Source: an uncultured Collinsella sp.
Lineage (GTDB): Bacteria; Actinomycetota; Coriobacteriia; Coriobacteriales; Coriobacteriaceae
Direction of reading: 5' to 3'
DNA: 64,000 nucleotides
Assembly: GCA_900544135.1 (NCBI GenBank)
Contig: UQTU01000003.1
Span: 150,866 to 214,865 of the forward strand
Made by a program: the position numbers and the translations under genes. The notes beneath the pieces were generated by a model that saw only the letters and a program-made list of their open reading frames with translations, ran no database searches and had not been told where the DNA came from. This document shows, piece after piece, positions 33,839 to 42,706 of this stretch (its first letter is position 1; every line of letters begins with the position of its first letter).

Positions 33839-34981
33839 GTGGTTAAGGCACTCAAGATCGAGATATTCCTGCTGTGCATGATTATTCTTATCGGGCTTGC
33901 CGTACGAAGCCGTCGCTCCCTGTTCTCGAGCACCCAGCAGCTTTTGTTTAGCATGCTGGGCTACACGTCTGCTGCCTACATTTTCTTCGATATGATCTGG
34001 ACGCTCTCGGACGGCGTGAGCACTCCTGTAGGCATCACGGCCAACTGGATTTCCAACGCGGTTTCGTTTTCGCTGTTCGCCATCGCGTGCCTCATTTGGT
34101 TTTTCTATTCCGAGACGATGCAGGGCTCACGGCTCCTGACCACGCCCTATAGGGTGGTACTTTTAACGTTGCCAACCGCATTGGTGGTCGTGTTGGCATT
34201 TACCAGTTACTGGACGCACGCTATGTTCTATATCGATACACAGGGCGTATATCGTCGCGGAGCGCTTTATATGATTCAGCCTATCGTTAGCTACTGCTAC
34301 GTCATATATACGTCCTTGCATGCGTTTGTGCAATCTCGCAGGGTCGAGAGTCTGCAGACGAAGGCCATCTATCGAACCTTGGCATTCTTCGCTATTCCCG
34401 CTCTGGTGGGCGGTACCTTTCAGGTCGTATACTCGGTGCCCGGCCTTTGTGTCGGCATAATGATTAGCATCCTGCTGCTCTATATCGTCTATCAGGAGCA
34501 ACTGATCTCGACTGACCCGTTGACTGGACTCAACAACCGCAATCGTTTTGAGACCTATATGCTGTCGCTCTTTTCAAATGTGGATCAGGCCGAAGATGTA
34601 TATCTGCTTATGATGGACGCCGACGGCTTTAAGCAGATTAATGATCGCTATGGACATGTGGAGGGTGACCATGCTCTTCAGGTTGTTGCGGCGGCGCTCA
34701 AGGATGTCTGCTCGCCGGCTGGTGGGTTTATCGCGCGCTATGGTGGCGATGAGTTCGTGGTGCTCCAAAAGGCAGCGGCGGAACAGGACATCATAGACTT
34801 GTGTTCGGCGATTAACGACGAGCTCGCTCGTGCTGAGGTGCCGTATGCATTGCGGATGTCCATCGGTTACGCGCGGGTCGGCGATAGTGTTGATACCTGG
34901 CAAGACTTACTTCGCGCTGCCGATGCGGAGCTCTACCGCGTCAAGGCTGAGAAAAAGAAAGCCGGCGTCCAGATACGCTAG
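33839..34981 (+). CDS. Membrane diguanylate cyclase (GGDEF)
   Basis: About 380 residues. Roughly seven hydrophobic segments fill the first 220 residues, and a GGDEF domain follows: DPLTGLNNRNRFE, DADGFKQINDRYGH, and RYGGDEFVVL at about 298-307. The active-site motif is intact, so it should make cyclic di-GMP. No RxxD inhibitory site is obvious. The start is uncertain: GTG 33839 fits the hydrophobic N-terminus and GAAGGGA lies about 13 nt upstream, but a TTG at 33824 in the same frame is possible. It is a lone gene. Confidence 0.88.
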   Translation: MVKALKIEIFLLCMIILIGLAVRSRRSLFSSTQQLLFSMLGYTSAAYIFFDMIWTLSDGVSTPVGITANWISNAVSFSLFAIACLIWFFYSETMQGSRLLTTPYRVVLLTLPTALVVVLAFTSYWTHAMFYIDTQGVYRRGALYMIQPIVSYCYVIYTSLHAFVQSRRVESLQTKAIYRTLAFFAIPALVGGTFQVVYSVPGLCVGIMISILLLYIVYQEQLISTDPLTGLNNRNRFETYMLSLFSNVDQAEDVYLLMMDADGFKQINDRYGHVEGDHALQVVAAALKDVCSPAGGFIARYGGDEFVVLQKAAAEQDIIDLCSAINDELARAEVPYALRMSIGYARVGDSVDTWQDLLRAADAELYRVKAEKKKAGVQIR

Positions 34982-35063
34982 AAAAAAGGGGCGAACGCTA
35001 GTGTGCGTGGCGGCCCTCAGCTCACCGATGTACTCCATTAAGCTAAAGTGTGCGAACACCTTT

Positions 35064-35096
35064 CCTAAAAAGGTGAGCTCGCTAGGCCTTTTTAGG
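35064..35096. terminator. Bidirectional hairpin between diguanylate cyclase and DMT genes
   Basis: CCTAAAAAGG (35064-35073) pairs perfectly with CCTTTTTAGG (35087-35096). It overlaps the last codons of the minus-strand transporter and could serve both convergent transcripts. Confidence 0.5.
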
Positions 35097-36017
35097 TTTG
35101 TTGACAATGATGATGCCGCTGCAGACCAAGAGTAGGGCTACAAGTACGGTAACAGGGCTCGTGCCGGCGCCCTCGCCGAGCAGCAATGCACTCAGCAGTA
35201 CGCCAAAGACCGGGTTCATAAAGCCAAAGATCGAAACGCGGCTAACGGGGTTGACGGCGAGCAGGCGGGACCACAGCGAGTACGCGACGGCGGAAATGAG
35301 TGCCATGTAGATGATGAGCGCGATGGCGGGGATGATCGCGGTGGGGGAGAGCGTGCCGCCCATCAAAAACCCGATGGCGGTAAGGACCAGGCCGCCGACC
35401 AAGAACTGCCACCCTGCAAGCAAGACGCCGTCGTGCTCGCGCGAGAAGATGCCGATCAGGCAGGTCGAAAGGGCACCCGCAACGGTGGAAGCCAAGATAA
35501 ATCCCTCGCCGTCGAGTGAAAAGCCAAAGGTACCGTCCGCGCCCGAAAGATTGACGAGTGCGACGCCGGCAAAGCCTAACACACACCCAAGCACCTTGGC
35601 CGTATCGAGCTTCTCGGTGCGAAACGCCAGGGCGGCAAAGAGGATGGCCAAGAAGTTGGCGCTGGCCTCGATGATGGAGCTCGACATGGCACTGGCGTGC
35701 GAGAGTCCCAGATAGAAAAAGAAGTACTGTCCGATAGTCTGGAAGAGCGACAGGATGCAGATGGGCTTAATGTCGCGTACCTGTGGGACGAGCGGGCGGC
35801 GCTGGGCTGCACTCATACCGGCGATAACCAGGATACCGGCAAGCGTGAAGCGCAAACCTGCAAAGAGTAGCTGCGAGGCGCTATCGTGCGCTGGGATACC
35901 AAAGAGTGCGTAGCCGATCTTGATGCAGGGAAAAGCCGACCCCCAGAGCGCGCAACAAACAAGGCAGCCCAGGATGAGTCCAGGCAGGGTGGCGAGATGC
36001 GTCTTGCGGCTTTCCAT
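35082..36017 (-). CDS. EamA/DMT-family transporter
   Basis: 311 residues with ten hydrophobic segments in two EamA repeats: CALWGSAFPCIKIGYALFG opens the first, ALISAVAYSLWSRLLAVNP the end of the second. Drug/metabolite transporters of this type export metabolites or amino acids; the substrate is unknown. AAGGACATC precedes ATG 36017. It follows the PurL terminator and is probably transcribed alone. Confidence 0.88.
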   Translation of the reverse strand: MESRKTHLATLPGLILGCLVCCALWGSAFPCIKIGYALFGIPAHDSASQLLFAGLRFTLAGILVIAGMSAAQRRPLVPQVRDIKPICILSLFQTIGQYFFFYLGLSHASAMSSSIIEASANFLAILFAALAFRTEKLDTAKVLGCVLGFAGVALVNLSGADGTFGFSLDGEGFILASTVAGALSTCLIGIFSREHDGVLLAGWQFLVGGLVLTAIGFLMGGTLSPTAIIPAIALIIYMALISAVAYSLWSRLLAVNPVSRVSIFGFMNPVFGVLLSALLLGEGAGTSPVTVLVALLLVCSGIIIVNKPKKA

Positions 36018-36039
36018 GATGTCCTTCTCCTATACGCGC

Positions 36040-36081
36040 AAAGCAAAAAAGAACCCGCCACCGGGCGTGCCGGTGGCGGGT
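36040..36081 (-). terminator. Intrinsic terminator of purL
   Basis: ACCCGCCACCGG (36053-36064) and CCGGTGGCGGGT (36070-36081) pair perfectly. On the minus strand the stem is followed by TTCTTTTTTGC. It separates purL from the downstream transporter gene. Confidence 0.88.
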
Positions 36082-36118
36082 GTTGTTACCCGAGGGGATT
36101 GTACCCGATGGGAAAGCT

Positions 36119-39100
36119 TTAAGCGAAGTAGGCTACGCCGCTCTCAAAGATCGGCATGAACTTGTCGCCGGGGACATGCTCGGGCACGTTGCGGTACAGG
36201 TTGTCGCCGCGACGCTCGGCATGGCCCATCTTGCCCAGGACGCGGCCGTCGGGGCTCGTGATGCCCTCGATGGCAAGTGCGGAGCCGTTGGGGTTGACGG
36301 AAAGATCCATGCTGGGCTTGCCGTCCTCGCCCACGTACTGCGTGGCGACCTGGCCGTTGGCGATGAGCTGGGCGAGCACCTCGTCGTTGGCGACAAAGCG
36401 GCCCTCGCCGTGGCTGATGGCGACGGTGTAGGGGTCGTCCAGGCTGCACTGCGACAGCCACGGGGACAGATTGGACGAGATGCGAGTGCGCACCAGACGG
36501 CTCTGGTGGCGGCCGATGGTGTTAAAGGTCAGCGTGGGTGCATCCGGCGTGGCGTCGACGATGTCGCCGTAGGGCACCAGACCGAGCTTGATCAGGGCCT
36601 GGAAGCCGTTGCAAATGCCCAGCATCAGGCCGTCGCGGGCCTTGAGCAGGTCGCGGACTGCCTCGGTGACCTCGGGAGCGCGGAAGAACGCCGTGATGAA
36701 CTTGGCGGAGCCGTCGGGCTCGTCGCCGCCCGAGAAGCCGCCGGGGATCATGACAATCTGGCTTGCACGGATGCGGCGGGCAAGCTCGTGGGTGCTCTCG
36801 GCGACGGCCTCGGGCGTGAGGTTGTTGATCACGAAGGTGTCGGCTTCGGCACCGGCGGCACGGAAGGCGCGGGCGCTATCGTACTCGCAGTTGTTGCCGG
36901 GGAACACGGGGATTACCACGCGCGGGCGGGCGATCTTGGCGCCGCCGTACACGTGGATATCCTTGGCACGGAAGTCGATGGTCTCGACCTCGGCGGCCTC
37001 GCCGGCGCTGCGGTAGGCAAAGACGCCCTCGATGCCGCTCTCCCAGGCCTCCTGGAGCTCGGAGAGCTCGATGACCTCGGAGCCGGTATCGATGACATAG
37101 CCCTCAACGGTGGTGCCTAGGGGCTCGACGACAACGCCGTCGGCGACCTCGGGCAGCTCGGCATCCTCGGCGAGCTCGACGATAAAGCTGCCGTAGAGCG
37201 GGGTGAAGAGGCTCTCCACGTCCACGTCCTCGGCAAGCTCGATACCGATCTGGTTGCCGACGCACATCTTAAAGAGGCTCTCGGCGCCGCAGCCGTAGCC
37301 GGGCGTGGAGACGGCCAGGGCGTCGCCAGTGGCGGTGAGCGCCTCGACGGCGTCAAATGCGGCGAGAAGCTGCTGGGCATCGGGACGGTAGTCCTGGCCA
37401 TAGGTGGCGGGGGCGATACGGACAACGCGGTGCGTCAGGCCCTTGAACTCGGGGGAGACGGCGCGGGCCGCCTTGCCCACGGCCACGGCGAAGCTGATGA
37501 GGGTCGGCGGAACGTTGAGCTCGCCGGCCTCGTCCTCAAACGAACCGCTCATAGAGTCCTTGCCGCCGATGGCGCCGGCACCCAGGTCGACCTGGGCCAT
37601 AAGGGCGCCCAGGACGGCTGCCATGGGCTTGCCCCAGCGCTCGGCCTCGGTGCGCAGACGCTCAAAGTACTCTTGGAAGGAGAGGTAAGCGCGCTTGTGC
37701 TCAAAGCCGGCAGCCACGAGCTTGGCGATGGACTCGACCACGGACAGGTAGGCGCCGGCAAACTGGTCGGCTTCCATCAGGTAGGGGTTGAAGCCCCATG
37801 CCATGGCGCTTGCCGTGGTGGTCTCGCCGTCCACGGGGAACTTGGCGACCATGGCCGAGCTGGGGGTGAGTTGCGTCTTGCCGCCAAAGGGCATGAGCAC
37901 GGTCGCGGCACCGATGGTGGAGTCGAAGCGCTCGGAAAGGCCCTTGTTGGAGGCGACGTTGAGGTCGGTGACCAGCGAGGTCATGCGCTCGGCAAGCGTG
38001 GTGCCGGCCCAGCTGGGCTGCCACACGCTGCGGGCGCACACGTGGGCGACCTGGTGCTTGGGCGCGCCGTTGGAGTTGAGGAACTCGCGGGACAGGTCGA
38101 CGATGGCGACACCGTTCCAGGCCATGCGCATGCGCGGCTCGGCGGTAACCTCGGCGATGACGGTTGCCTCCAGGTTCTCCTCGGCGGCGTAGCCCATGAA
38201 CTCCTCGACGTCACCGTCGGCAACGGCGCAGGCCATGCGCTCCTGGGACTCGGAAATGGCGAGCTCGGTGCCGTCCAGGCCGTCGTACTTCTTGGTTACG
38301 GTATCAAGGTCGACATACAGGCCGTCGGCAAGCTCGCCCACGGCGACCGAGACGCCGCCGGCGCCAAAGTCGTTGCAGCGCTTGATCAGACGGCAGGCGT
38401 CGCCGCGGCGGAACAGGCGCTGCAGCTTGCGCTCGACTGGGGCGTTGCCCTTCTGGACCTCGGCACCCGAGGTCTCGATCGACTCGGTGTTCTGGGTCTT
38501 GGAGGAGCCGGTGGCGCCACCGATGCCGTCACGGCCGGTGCGGCCGCCCAGCAGAATGATCTTGTCGGTGGGGGCGGGGCACTCGCGGCGCACGTGGTTT
38601 GCCGGGGTAGCGCCCACGACGGCGCCGACCTCCATGCGCTTGGCCACGTAGCCGGGGTGATAGAGCTCGTTGACCTGGCCGGTGGCAAGGCCGATCTGGT
38701 TGCCGTAGCTGGAGTAGCCGGCGGCGGCAGTGGTCACGAGCTTGCGCTGCGGCAGCTTGCCCTCGAGCGTCTCGGAAACCGGGACGGTGGGGTCGCCGGC
38801 ACCGGTGACGCGCATGGCCTGATACACATAGCTGCGGCCCGAGAGCGGGTCACGGATAGCGCCGCCCACGCAGGTGGCGGCGCCGCCGAAGGGCTCGATC
38901 TCGGTCGGGTGGTTGTGGGTCTCGTTTTTAAATAGGAACAGCCAGTCCTGGTCCTCGCCATCGACATCGACCTTCACCTTGACGGTGCAGGCGTTGATCT
39001 CCTCGGACTCATCGACATCGGTCATGACGCCGGTCTTCTTAAGGTACTTGGCGCCGATGGTGCCCATGTCCATGAGGCAGACGGGCTTGGCGTCGCGGCC

Positions 39101-39865
39101 GAGTTCGTGGCGCATCTCCATGTAGCGGTCGAAGGCCTGCTGCACCACGGCATCGTCGATCGTCACATCGTCCAGGACGGTGCCGAAGGTGGTGTGGCGG
39201 CAGTGGTCGGACCAGTAGGTGTCGATCACGCGAATCTCGGTGATGGTGGGGTCGCGATCCTCATCGCGGAAGTACTGCTGGCAGAAGGCGATGTCCGCCT
39301 CGTCCATGGCAAGACCGCGCTCGGAAATAAAGGCGGCAAGGCCGGCCTCATCGAGCTCGCGGAAGCCGTCGAGCACTTCGACGGGCTGGGGCTCGGGGGT
39401 CTCCATGTACAGCGTCTCGGGCAGGTCGAGCGAGGCGATGCGTGCTTCGACGGGGTTCACCACGTAGTGCTTGATGGCCTCGATGGCGGCCTCGTCCAGG
39501 GCGCCCGAGATCATATAGACCTTGGCGGAGCGCACGGCAGGGCGCTCGCCCTGGCTGATGAGCTGCACGCACTCGCTGGCGGAGTCGGCGCGCTGGTCAA
39601 ACTGGCCAGGCAGGAATTCGACGGCAAAGACGGCGCCATCGCTTGCGGGGAGCTCGTCGTAGGTCACATCGACCTGGGGCTCGCTAAAGACGGTCGGCAC
39701 GCAGGAGCGGAAAAGCTCCTCGTCGATGCCCTCGACGTCGTAGCGGTTGATGATCCTCAGGGCCTCGATGCCCTTGATGCCGAGAATTTCGGTCAGCTCG
39801 CCCTTGAGCTGCTGAGCCTCGACGTCGAACCCGGGTTTCTTCTCCACGTAAATACGAGAGACCAT
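36119..39865 (-). CDS. purL: Phosphoribosylformylglycinamidine synthase, single chain (clade II)
   Basis: 1248 residues combining the PurS-like, PurL-like and PurQ glutaminase parts, as in clostridial/lactobacillar clade II enzymes. Core motifs include TYWSDHCRHTTFGT, KNETHNHPTEIEPFGGAATC and DFGAGGVSVAVGELADG. The C-terminal glutaminase carries FPGNNCEYDSARA, MIPGGFSGGD, the catalytic Cys in LGICNGFQ, and ISHGEGRF. It makes FGAM from FGAR, glutamine and ATP in purine synthesis. ATG 39865 follows AGGAAGGCAGG; a longer frame upstream lacks support. Other pur genes are not in the window. Confidence 0.97.
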   Translation of the reverse strand: MVSRIYVEKKPGFDVEAQQLKGELTEILGIKGIEALRIINRYDVEGIDEELFRSCVPTVFSEPQVDVTYDELPASDGAVFAVEFLPGQFDQRADSASECVQLISQGERPAVRSAKVYMISGALDEAAIEAIKHYVVNPVEARIASLDLPETLYMETPEPQPVEVLDGFRELDEAGLAAFISERGLAMDEADIAFCQQYFRDEDRDPTITEIRVIDTYWSDHCRHTTFGTVLDDVTIDDAVVQQAFDRYMEMRHELGRDAKPVCLMDMGTIGAKYLKKTGVMTDVDESEEINACTVKVKVDVDGEDQDWLFLFKNETHNHPTEIEPFGGAATCVGGAIRDPLSGRSYVYQAMRVTGAGDPTVPVSETLEGKLPQRKLVTTAAAGYSSYGNQIGLATGQVNELYHPGYVAKRMEVGAVVGATPANHVRRECPAPTDKIILLGGRTGRDGIGGATGSSKTQNTESIETSGAEVQKGNAPVERKLQRLFRRGDACRLIKRCNDFGAGGVSVAVGELADGLYVDLDTVTKKYDGLDGTELAISESQERMACAVADGDVEEFMGYAAEENLEATVIAEVTAEPRMRMAWNGVAIVDLSREFLNSNGAPKHQVAHVCARSVWQPSWAGTTLAERMTSLVTDLNVASNKGLSERFDSTIGAATVLMPFGGKTQLTPSSAMVAKFPVDGETTTASAMAWGFNPYLMEADQFAGAYLSVVESIAKLVAAGFEHKRAYLSFQEYFERLRTEAERWGKPMAAVLGALMAQVDLGAGAIGGKDSMSGSFEDEAGELNVPPTLISFAVAVGKAARAVSPEFKGLTHRVVRIAPATYGQDYRPDAQQLLAAFDAVEALTATGDALAVSTPGYGCGAESLFKMCVGNQIGIELAEDVDVESLFTPLYGSFIVELAEDAELPEVADGVVVEPLGTTVEGYVIDTGSEVIELSELQEAWESGIEGVFAYRSAGEAAEVETIDFRAKDIHVYGGAKIARPRVVIPVFPGNNCEYDSARAFRAAGAEADTFVINNLTPEAVAESTHELARRIRASQIVMIPGGFSGGDEPDGSAKFITAFFRAPEVTEAVRDLLKARDGLMLGICNGFQALIKLGLVPYGDIVDATPDAPTLTFNTIGRHQSRLVRTRISSNLSPWLSQCSLDDPYTVAISHGEGRFVANDEVLAQLIANGQVATQYVGEDGKPSMDLSVNPNGSALAIEGITSPDGRVLGKMGHAERRGDNLYRNVPEHVPGDKFMPIFESGVAYFA

Positions 39866-40049
39866 TGGTTCCTGCCTTCCTGATCGGTTGGGCGTACGGT
39901 ACGGTATGCGGCAGCGGTCGGTTTGCGGGGCAAGCCTCGCGGTCGCCTTGAGCCACATGTTTGTAAACCTCACTATGATACGACAGCTCATGGCGCGTTG
40001 AGGACGGCGAGGGTGCTACAGTGAAGCGCAAACAAGAGAAAGGCATCAC

Positions 40050-41612
40050 ATGGCATTCGTTTCGCTCGCCATCATCGCGCTCGTGGCCTTTGCAAGCCCC
40101 TTCATCGCCTCGGCGATTCCCGGAAAACCCGTTCCCGAAACGGTCTTTTTGCTCGTGTTCGGCGCGGTGCTGGGACCCCATATGCTCGGCGTCATCCATG
40201 TAGATGCCGAGGTCTCGCTTGTGTCCGAGCTCGGCCTGGCCTTTTTGTTCCTGCTTGCCGGCTTTGAGATCGACCCCAAGAGCATCACGGGCGTCGAGGG
40301 GCGCTACGGCTTGGCGACGTGGGTCGTCACGTTTGGTATCGCCTGGCTTGCTGTGCGCTTTACCCCGTGGTTCTCGGTCAGTCATTTCGACGGTATTGCC
40401 GTGACGCTTGCCCTCACTTCTACGGCGCTCGGCACGCTCGTGCCCATCATGCGTGAGCGCTCGCTCACCGGCACGCGTGTGGGCGACTCGATTCTCGCGT
40501 ATGGCACTTGGGGCGAGCTCGGTCCCGTGCTCGCCATGTCGGTGCTGCTGTCTGCTCGCACTGGCATCCAAACGCTCGTAATCCTTGGCTTGTTTGCGGT
40601 GGTTTGTGTATTGCTGGCCGTGGTCCCAAGCCGCTCCAAGCGCGTCGGCAGCCGCTTCTTTGCGTTTGTCGAGGAGCGCGCCGATACCACGTCGCAGACC
40701 TTCGTGCGCCTGACGGTGCTCATCCTGGTCACGCTCGTGGCGTTCTCGGCCGTCTTTGATCTCGACATCGTGTTGGGTTCTTTTGCCGCCGGCTTTGTCC
40801 TGCGTTATATCATCCCCGAGGGCAACCATACGCTCGAGACCAAGCTCGACGGCCTGGCCTACGGCTTTTTGATTCCGGTGTTCTTTACTGTATCGGGCGC
40901 AAAGATCGACCTGACGGCCGTGGCGTCGCGCCCCGGGCTGCTCGCGGGCTTTATCGTGGCGTTGCTGATCATTCGTGCCGTGCCGATTCTCATCTCTATG
41001 AGCATTTGTCCTGCGACGCGCGATGTGTCGGCGTATGGTCGCATTACCGTGGCGCTCTACTGCACCACGGCCCTGCCGATCATTGTCGCCGTGACAAGCG
41101 TTGCCGTCAACGCGGGCGCGCTGTCGCAAGAAATTGCGTCGGTCATGGTTGCCGCCGGTGCCATCACGGTGTTCTTGATGCCATTGCTCGCGCAGCTCTT
41201 CTACCGCGTGGTCGACGCCGCGCCGGTCGCCGCCGTGGCAGAGGTTGCCGAGCATCCATCCGATGCGTTCGACATCCTGCGTGCCCATCACGATTTGGCG
41301 AGCCTGCTCGCACGCGAGCACGAGCTGCTGACCTCGCATGGTCACGGTCGCGTATTCGAGGGCCTGCCTACGCTCGATACGATTGCCGAGCGTCTTTCCG
41401 CCGAGGCGGCGAGCGGCCACATCGATGCCCGTATTGTGGACGCGGCGCACCTGCTTGCCGACAAGACCTATGGAGACGAGGTTGACCCGTCCGAGCTGAC
41501 TCCGCGCGAGCGTCGCCGCTTGGAGCGCGCCAAGCTTGCCGTGCGCGAATACCGCCGCCGCATGTTGGAGCTCTATGCGCGCGATGAAGCCCAGGACGAC
41601 GACGGCAAGTAG
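40050..41612 (+). CDS. CPA2-type cation:proton antiporter
   Basis: 520 residues: twelve or so membrane segments in the first 390 residues, with ELGLAFLFLLAGFEIDP and FDLDIVLGSFAAGFVLRY typical of Kef/NapA-type exchangers. The acidic Asp in LDIVLGSFAAG is expected for proton coupling. A cytosolic tail of about 130 residues (after RVVDAAPVA) has no clear TrkA_N nucleotide-binding fold and is charged and helical. GAGAAAGG precedes ATG 40050. Na+ or K+ specificity is not decidable. Confidence 0.88.
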   Translation: MAFVSLAIIALVAFASPFIASAIPGKPVPETVFLLVFGAVLGPHMLGVIHVDAEVSLVSELGLAFLFLLAGFEIDPKSITGVEGRYGLATWVVTFGIAWLAVRFTPWFSVSHFDGIAVTLALTSTALGTLVPIMRERSLTGTRVGDSILAYGTWGELGPVLAMSVLLSARTGIQTLVILGLFAVVCVLLAVVPSRSKRVGSRFFAFVEERADTTSQTFVRLTVLILVTLVAFSAVFDLDIVLGSFAAGFVLRYIIPEGNHTLETKLDGLAYGFLIPVFFTVSGAKIDLTAVASRPGLLAGFIVALLIIRAVPILISMSICPATRDVSAYGRITVALYCTTALPIIVAVTSVAVNAGALSQEIASVMVAAGAITVFLMPLLAQLFYRVVDAAPVAAVAEVAEHPSDAFDILRAHHDLASLLAREHELLTSHGHGRVFEGLPTLDTIAERLSAEAASGHIDARIVDAAHLLADKTYGDEVDPSELTPRERRRLERAKLAVREYRRRMLELYARDEAQDDDGK

Positions 41613-41652
41613 CAAGGAATGTCGGGATACGGGTTCCGTCCAAATAATAGAA

Positions 41653-41691
41653 GGCGCGCTGCCTGCGGTTGATGCAGGCAGCGCGCCTTTT
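41653..41691. terminator. Bidirectional terminator after the antiporter gene
   Basis: GGCGCGCTGCCTGC (41653-41666) pairs perfectly with GCAGGCAGCGCGCC (41674-41687), followed by TTTT on the plus strand; the minus strand also has a T-rich tail. It lies between convergent genes. Confidence 0.85.
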
Positions 41692-41733
41692 GCGTTGAGC
41701 TCCGTTGGGGTTCGAAGCCGAAACTTTCGACCT

Positions 41734-42483
41734 TTAGGAGCGGGCTGCCCCGTCGACGGGGAGGATGGCGCCCGTGACATAGGAGGACATGTCGCTCGCA
41801 AGGAAAACGAAGGCGTTGGCAACGTCCTCGGGCTCGCCCATGCGACCGAGCGGAATAGTGGCGATGATGGGCTTGATGACCTCTTCGGGCAGGTTGGCGA
41901 CCATATCGGTCTTGGTTACGCCAGGCGCGACGGCATTGACGCGAATACCCATGGGGGCGAGCTCGCGCGAGAGCGACTGGACCATGCCGTTGACGGCAAA
42001 CTTGGACGTAGGATAGCCGACGCCGGAGGGCTGGCCATACTTGGCGACCATTGAACTCGTGGTGGTGATGGTGCCGCCGTGGCCGGCCTCGGTCATGATC
42101 TTGGCGGCAGCCTGGTGACCATTAAAGACGGCGACGACATTGAGGTCCATGACCTTTGCAAACTCTTCTGCCGTGTAATCCAAAAGGGGCGAGCGCTGGG
42201 AGATGCCGGCGTTGTTGACGACCGTGTCCAAGCCGCCCATATCGGCGGCAGCCTGGGTAAAGGCCTCGGTTACGGCTTCGAGCGAGGTGAGGTCGCAGGA
42301 GCGACCCCAGACCTTGGCCTCGGGATAGGCGGCTGTCAGCTTCTCAACGGCCGCGTCGGCAGTCTCCTGGCGCGAGCCAAAGACGGTGACGGCGGCACCC
42401 TCCTCGATAAAGCGGCAGGCGATGGCATAGCCGATACCGCGCGTGCCTCCGGTGATGATTGCTTTCTTGCCCTCGAGCAACAT
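41734..42483 (-). CDS. Short-chain dehydrogenase, BaiA-like
   Basis: 249 residues with ITGGTRGIGYA (NAD site), NNAGIS, and the active-site Ser/Tyr/Lys in TTSSMV and YPTSK. Several segments run close to what I recall of BaiA 3-alpha-hydroxysteroid dehydrogenases: VFGSRQE, AYPEAKVWG, SGVGYPTSK, VAPGVTKTDM and VDGAAR. A bile acid substrate is thus plausible for a gut bacterium, but FabG-type or other alcohol substrates cannot be excluded. ATG 42483 follows GGAGGCACC. Monocistronic. Confidence 0.82.
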   Translation of the reverse strand: MLLEGKKAIITGGTRGIGYAIACRFIEEGAAVTVFGSRQETADAAVEKLTAAYPEAKVWGRSCDLTSLEAVTEAFTQAAADMGGLDTVVNNAGISQRSPLLDYTAEEFAKVMDLNVVAVFNGHQAAAKIMTEAGHGGTITTTSSMVAKYGQPSGVGYPTSKFAVNGMVQSLSRELAPMGIRVNAVAPGVTKTDMVANLPEEVIKPIIATIPLGRMGEPEDVANAFVFLASDMSSYVTGAILPVDGAARS

Positions 42484-42633
42484 GGTGCCTCCATTCTTCG
42501 GGGGTGGACGTACGCAGCACAGGATAGCGGCGGACAAAAGCAAACGTGCCTGCTTATCGGTGAGCGGTATCCCTGGTTGACACCGAACGGTCAAATTGTT
42601 CAAACGCGGATCGCGTCAATGCGCCCCGAGCGT

Positions 42634-42673
42634 GCAAATAAAAGGGCTCCCGTCCAAGACCAGACGGGAGCCC
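42634..42673 (-). terminator. Intrinsic terminator of hom
   Basis: GGGCTCCCGTC (42644-42654) pairs perfectly with GACGGGAGCCC (42663-42673); on the minus strand TTTTATTTGC follows. Confidence 0.88.
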
Positions 42674-42706
42674 TTCGAGCAAATGCGTTGTGGGGTGTAA
42701 ACCGAA

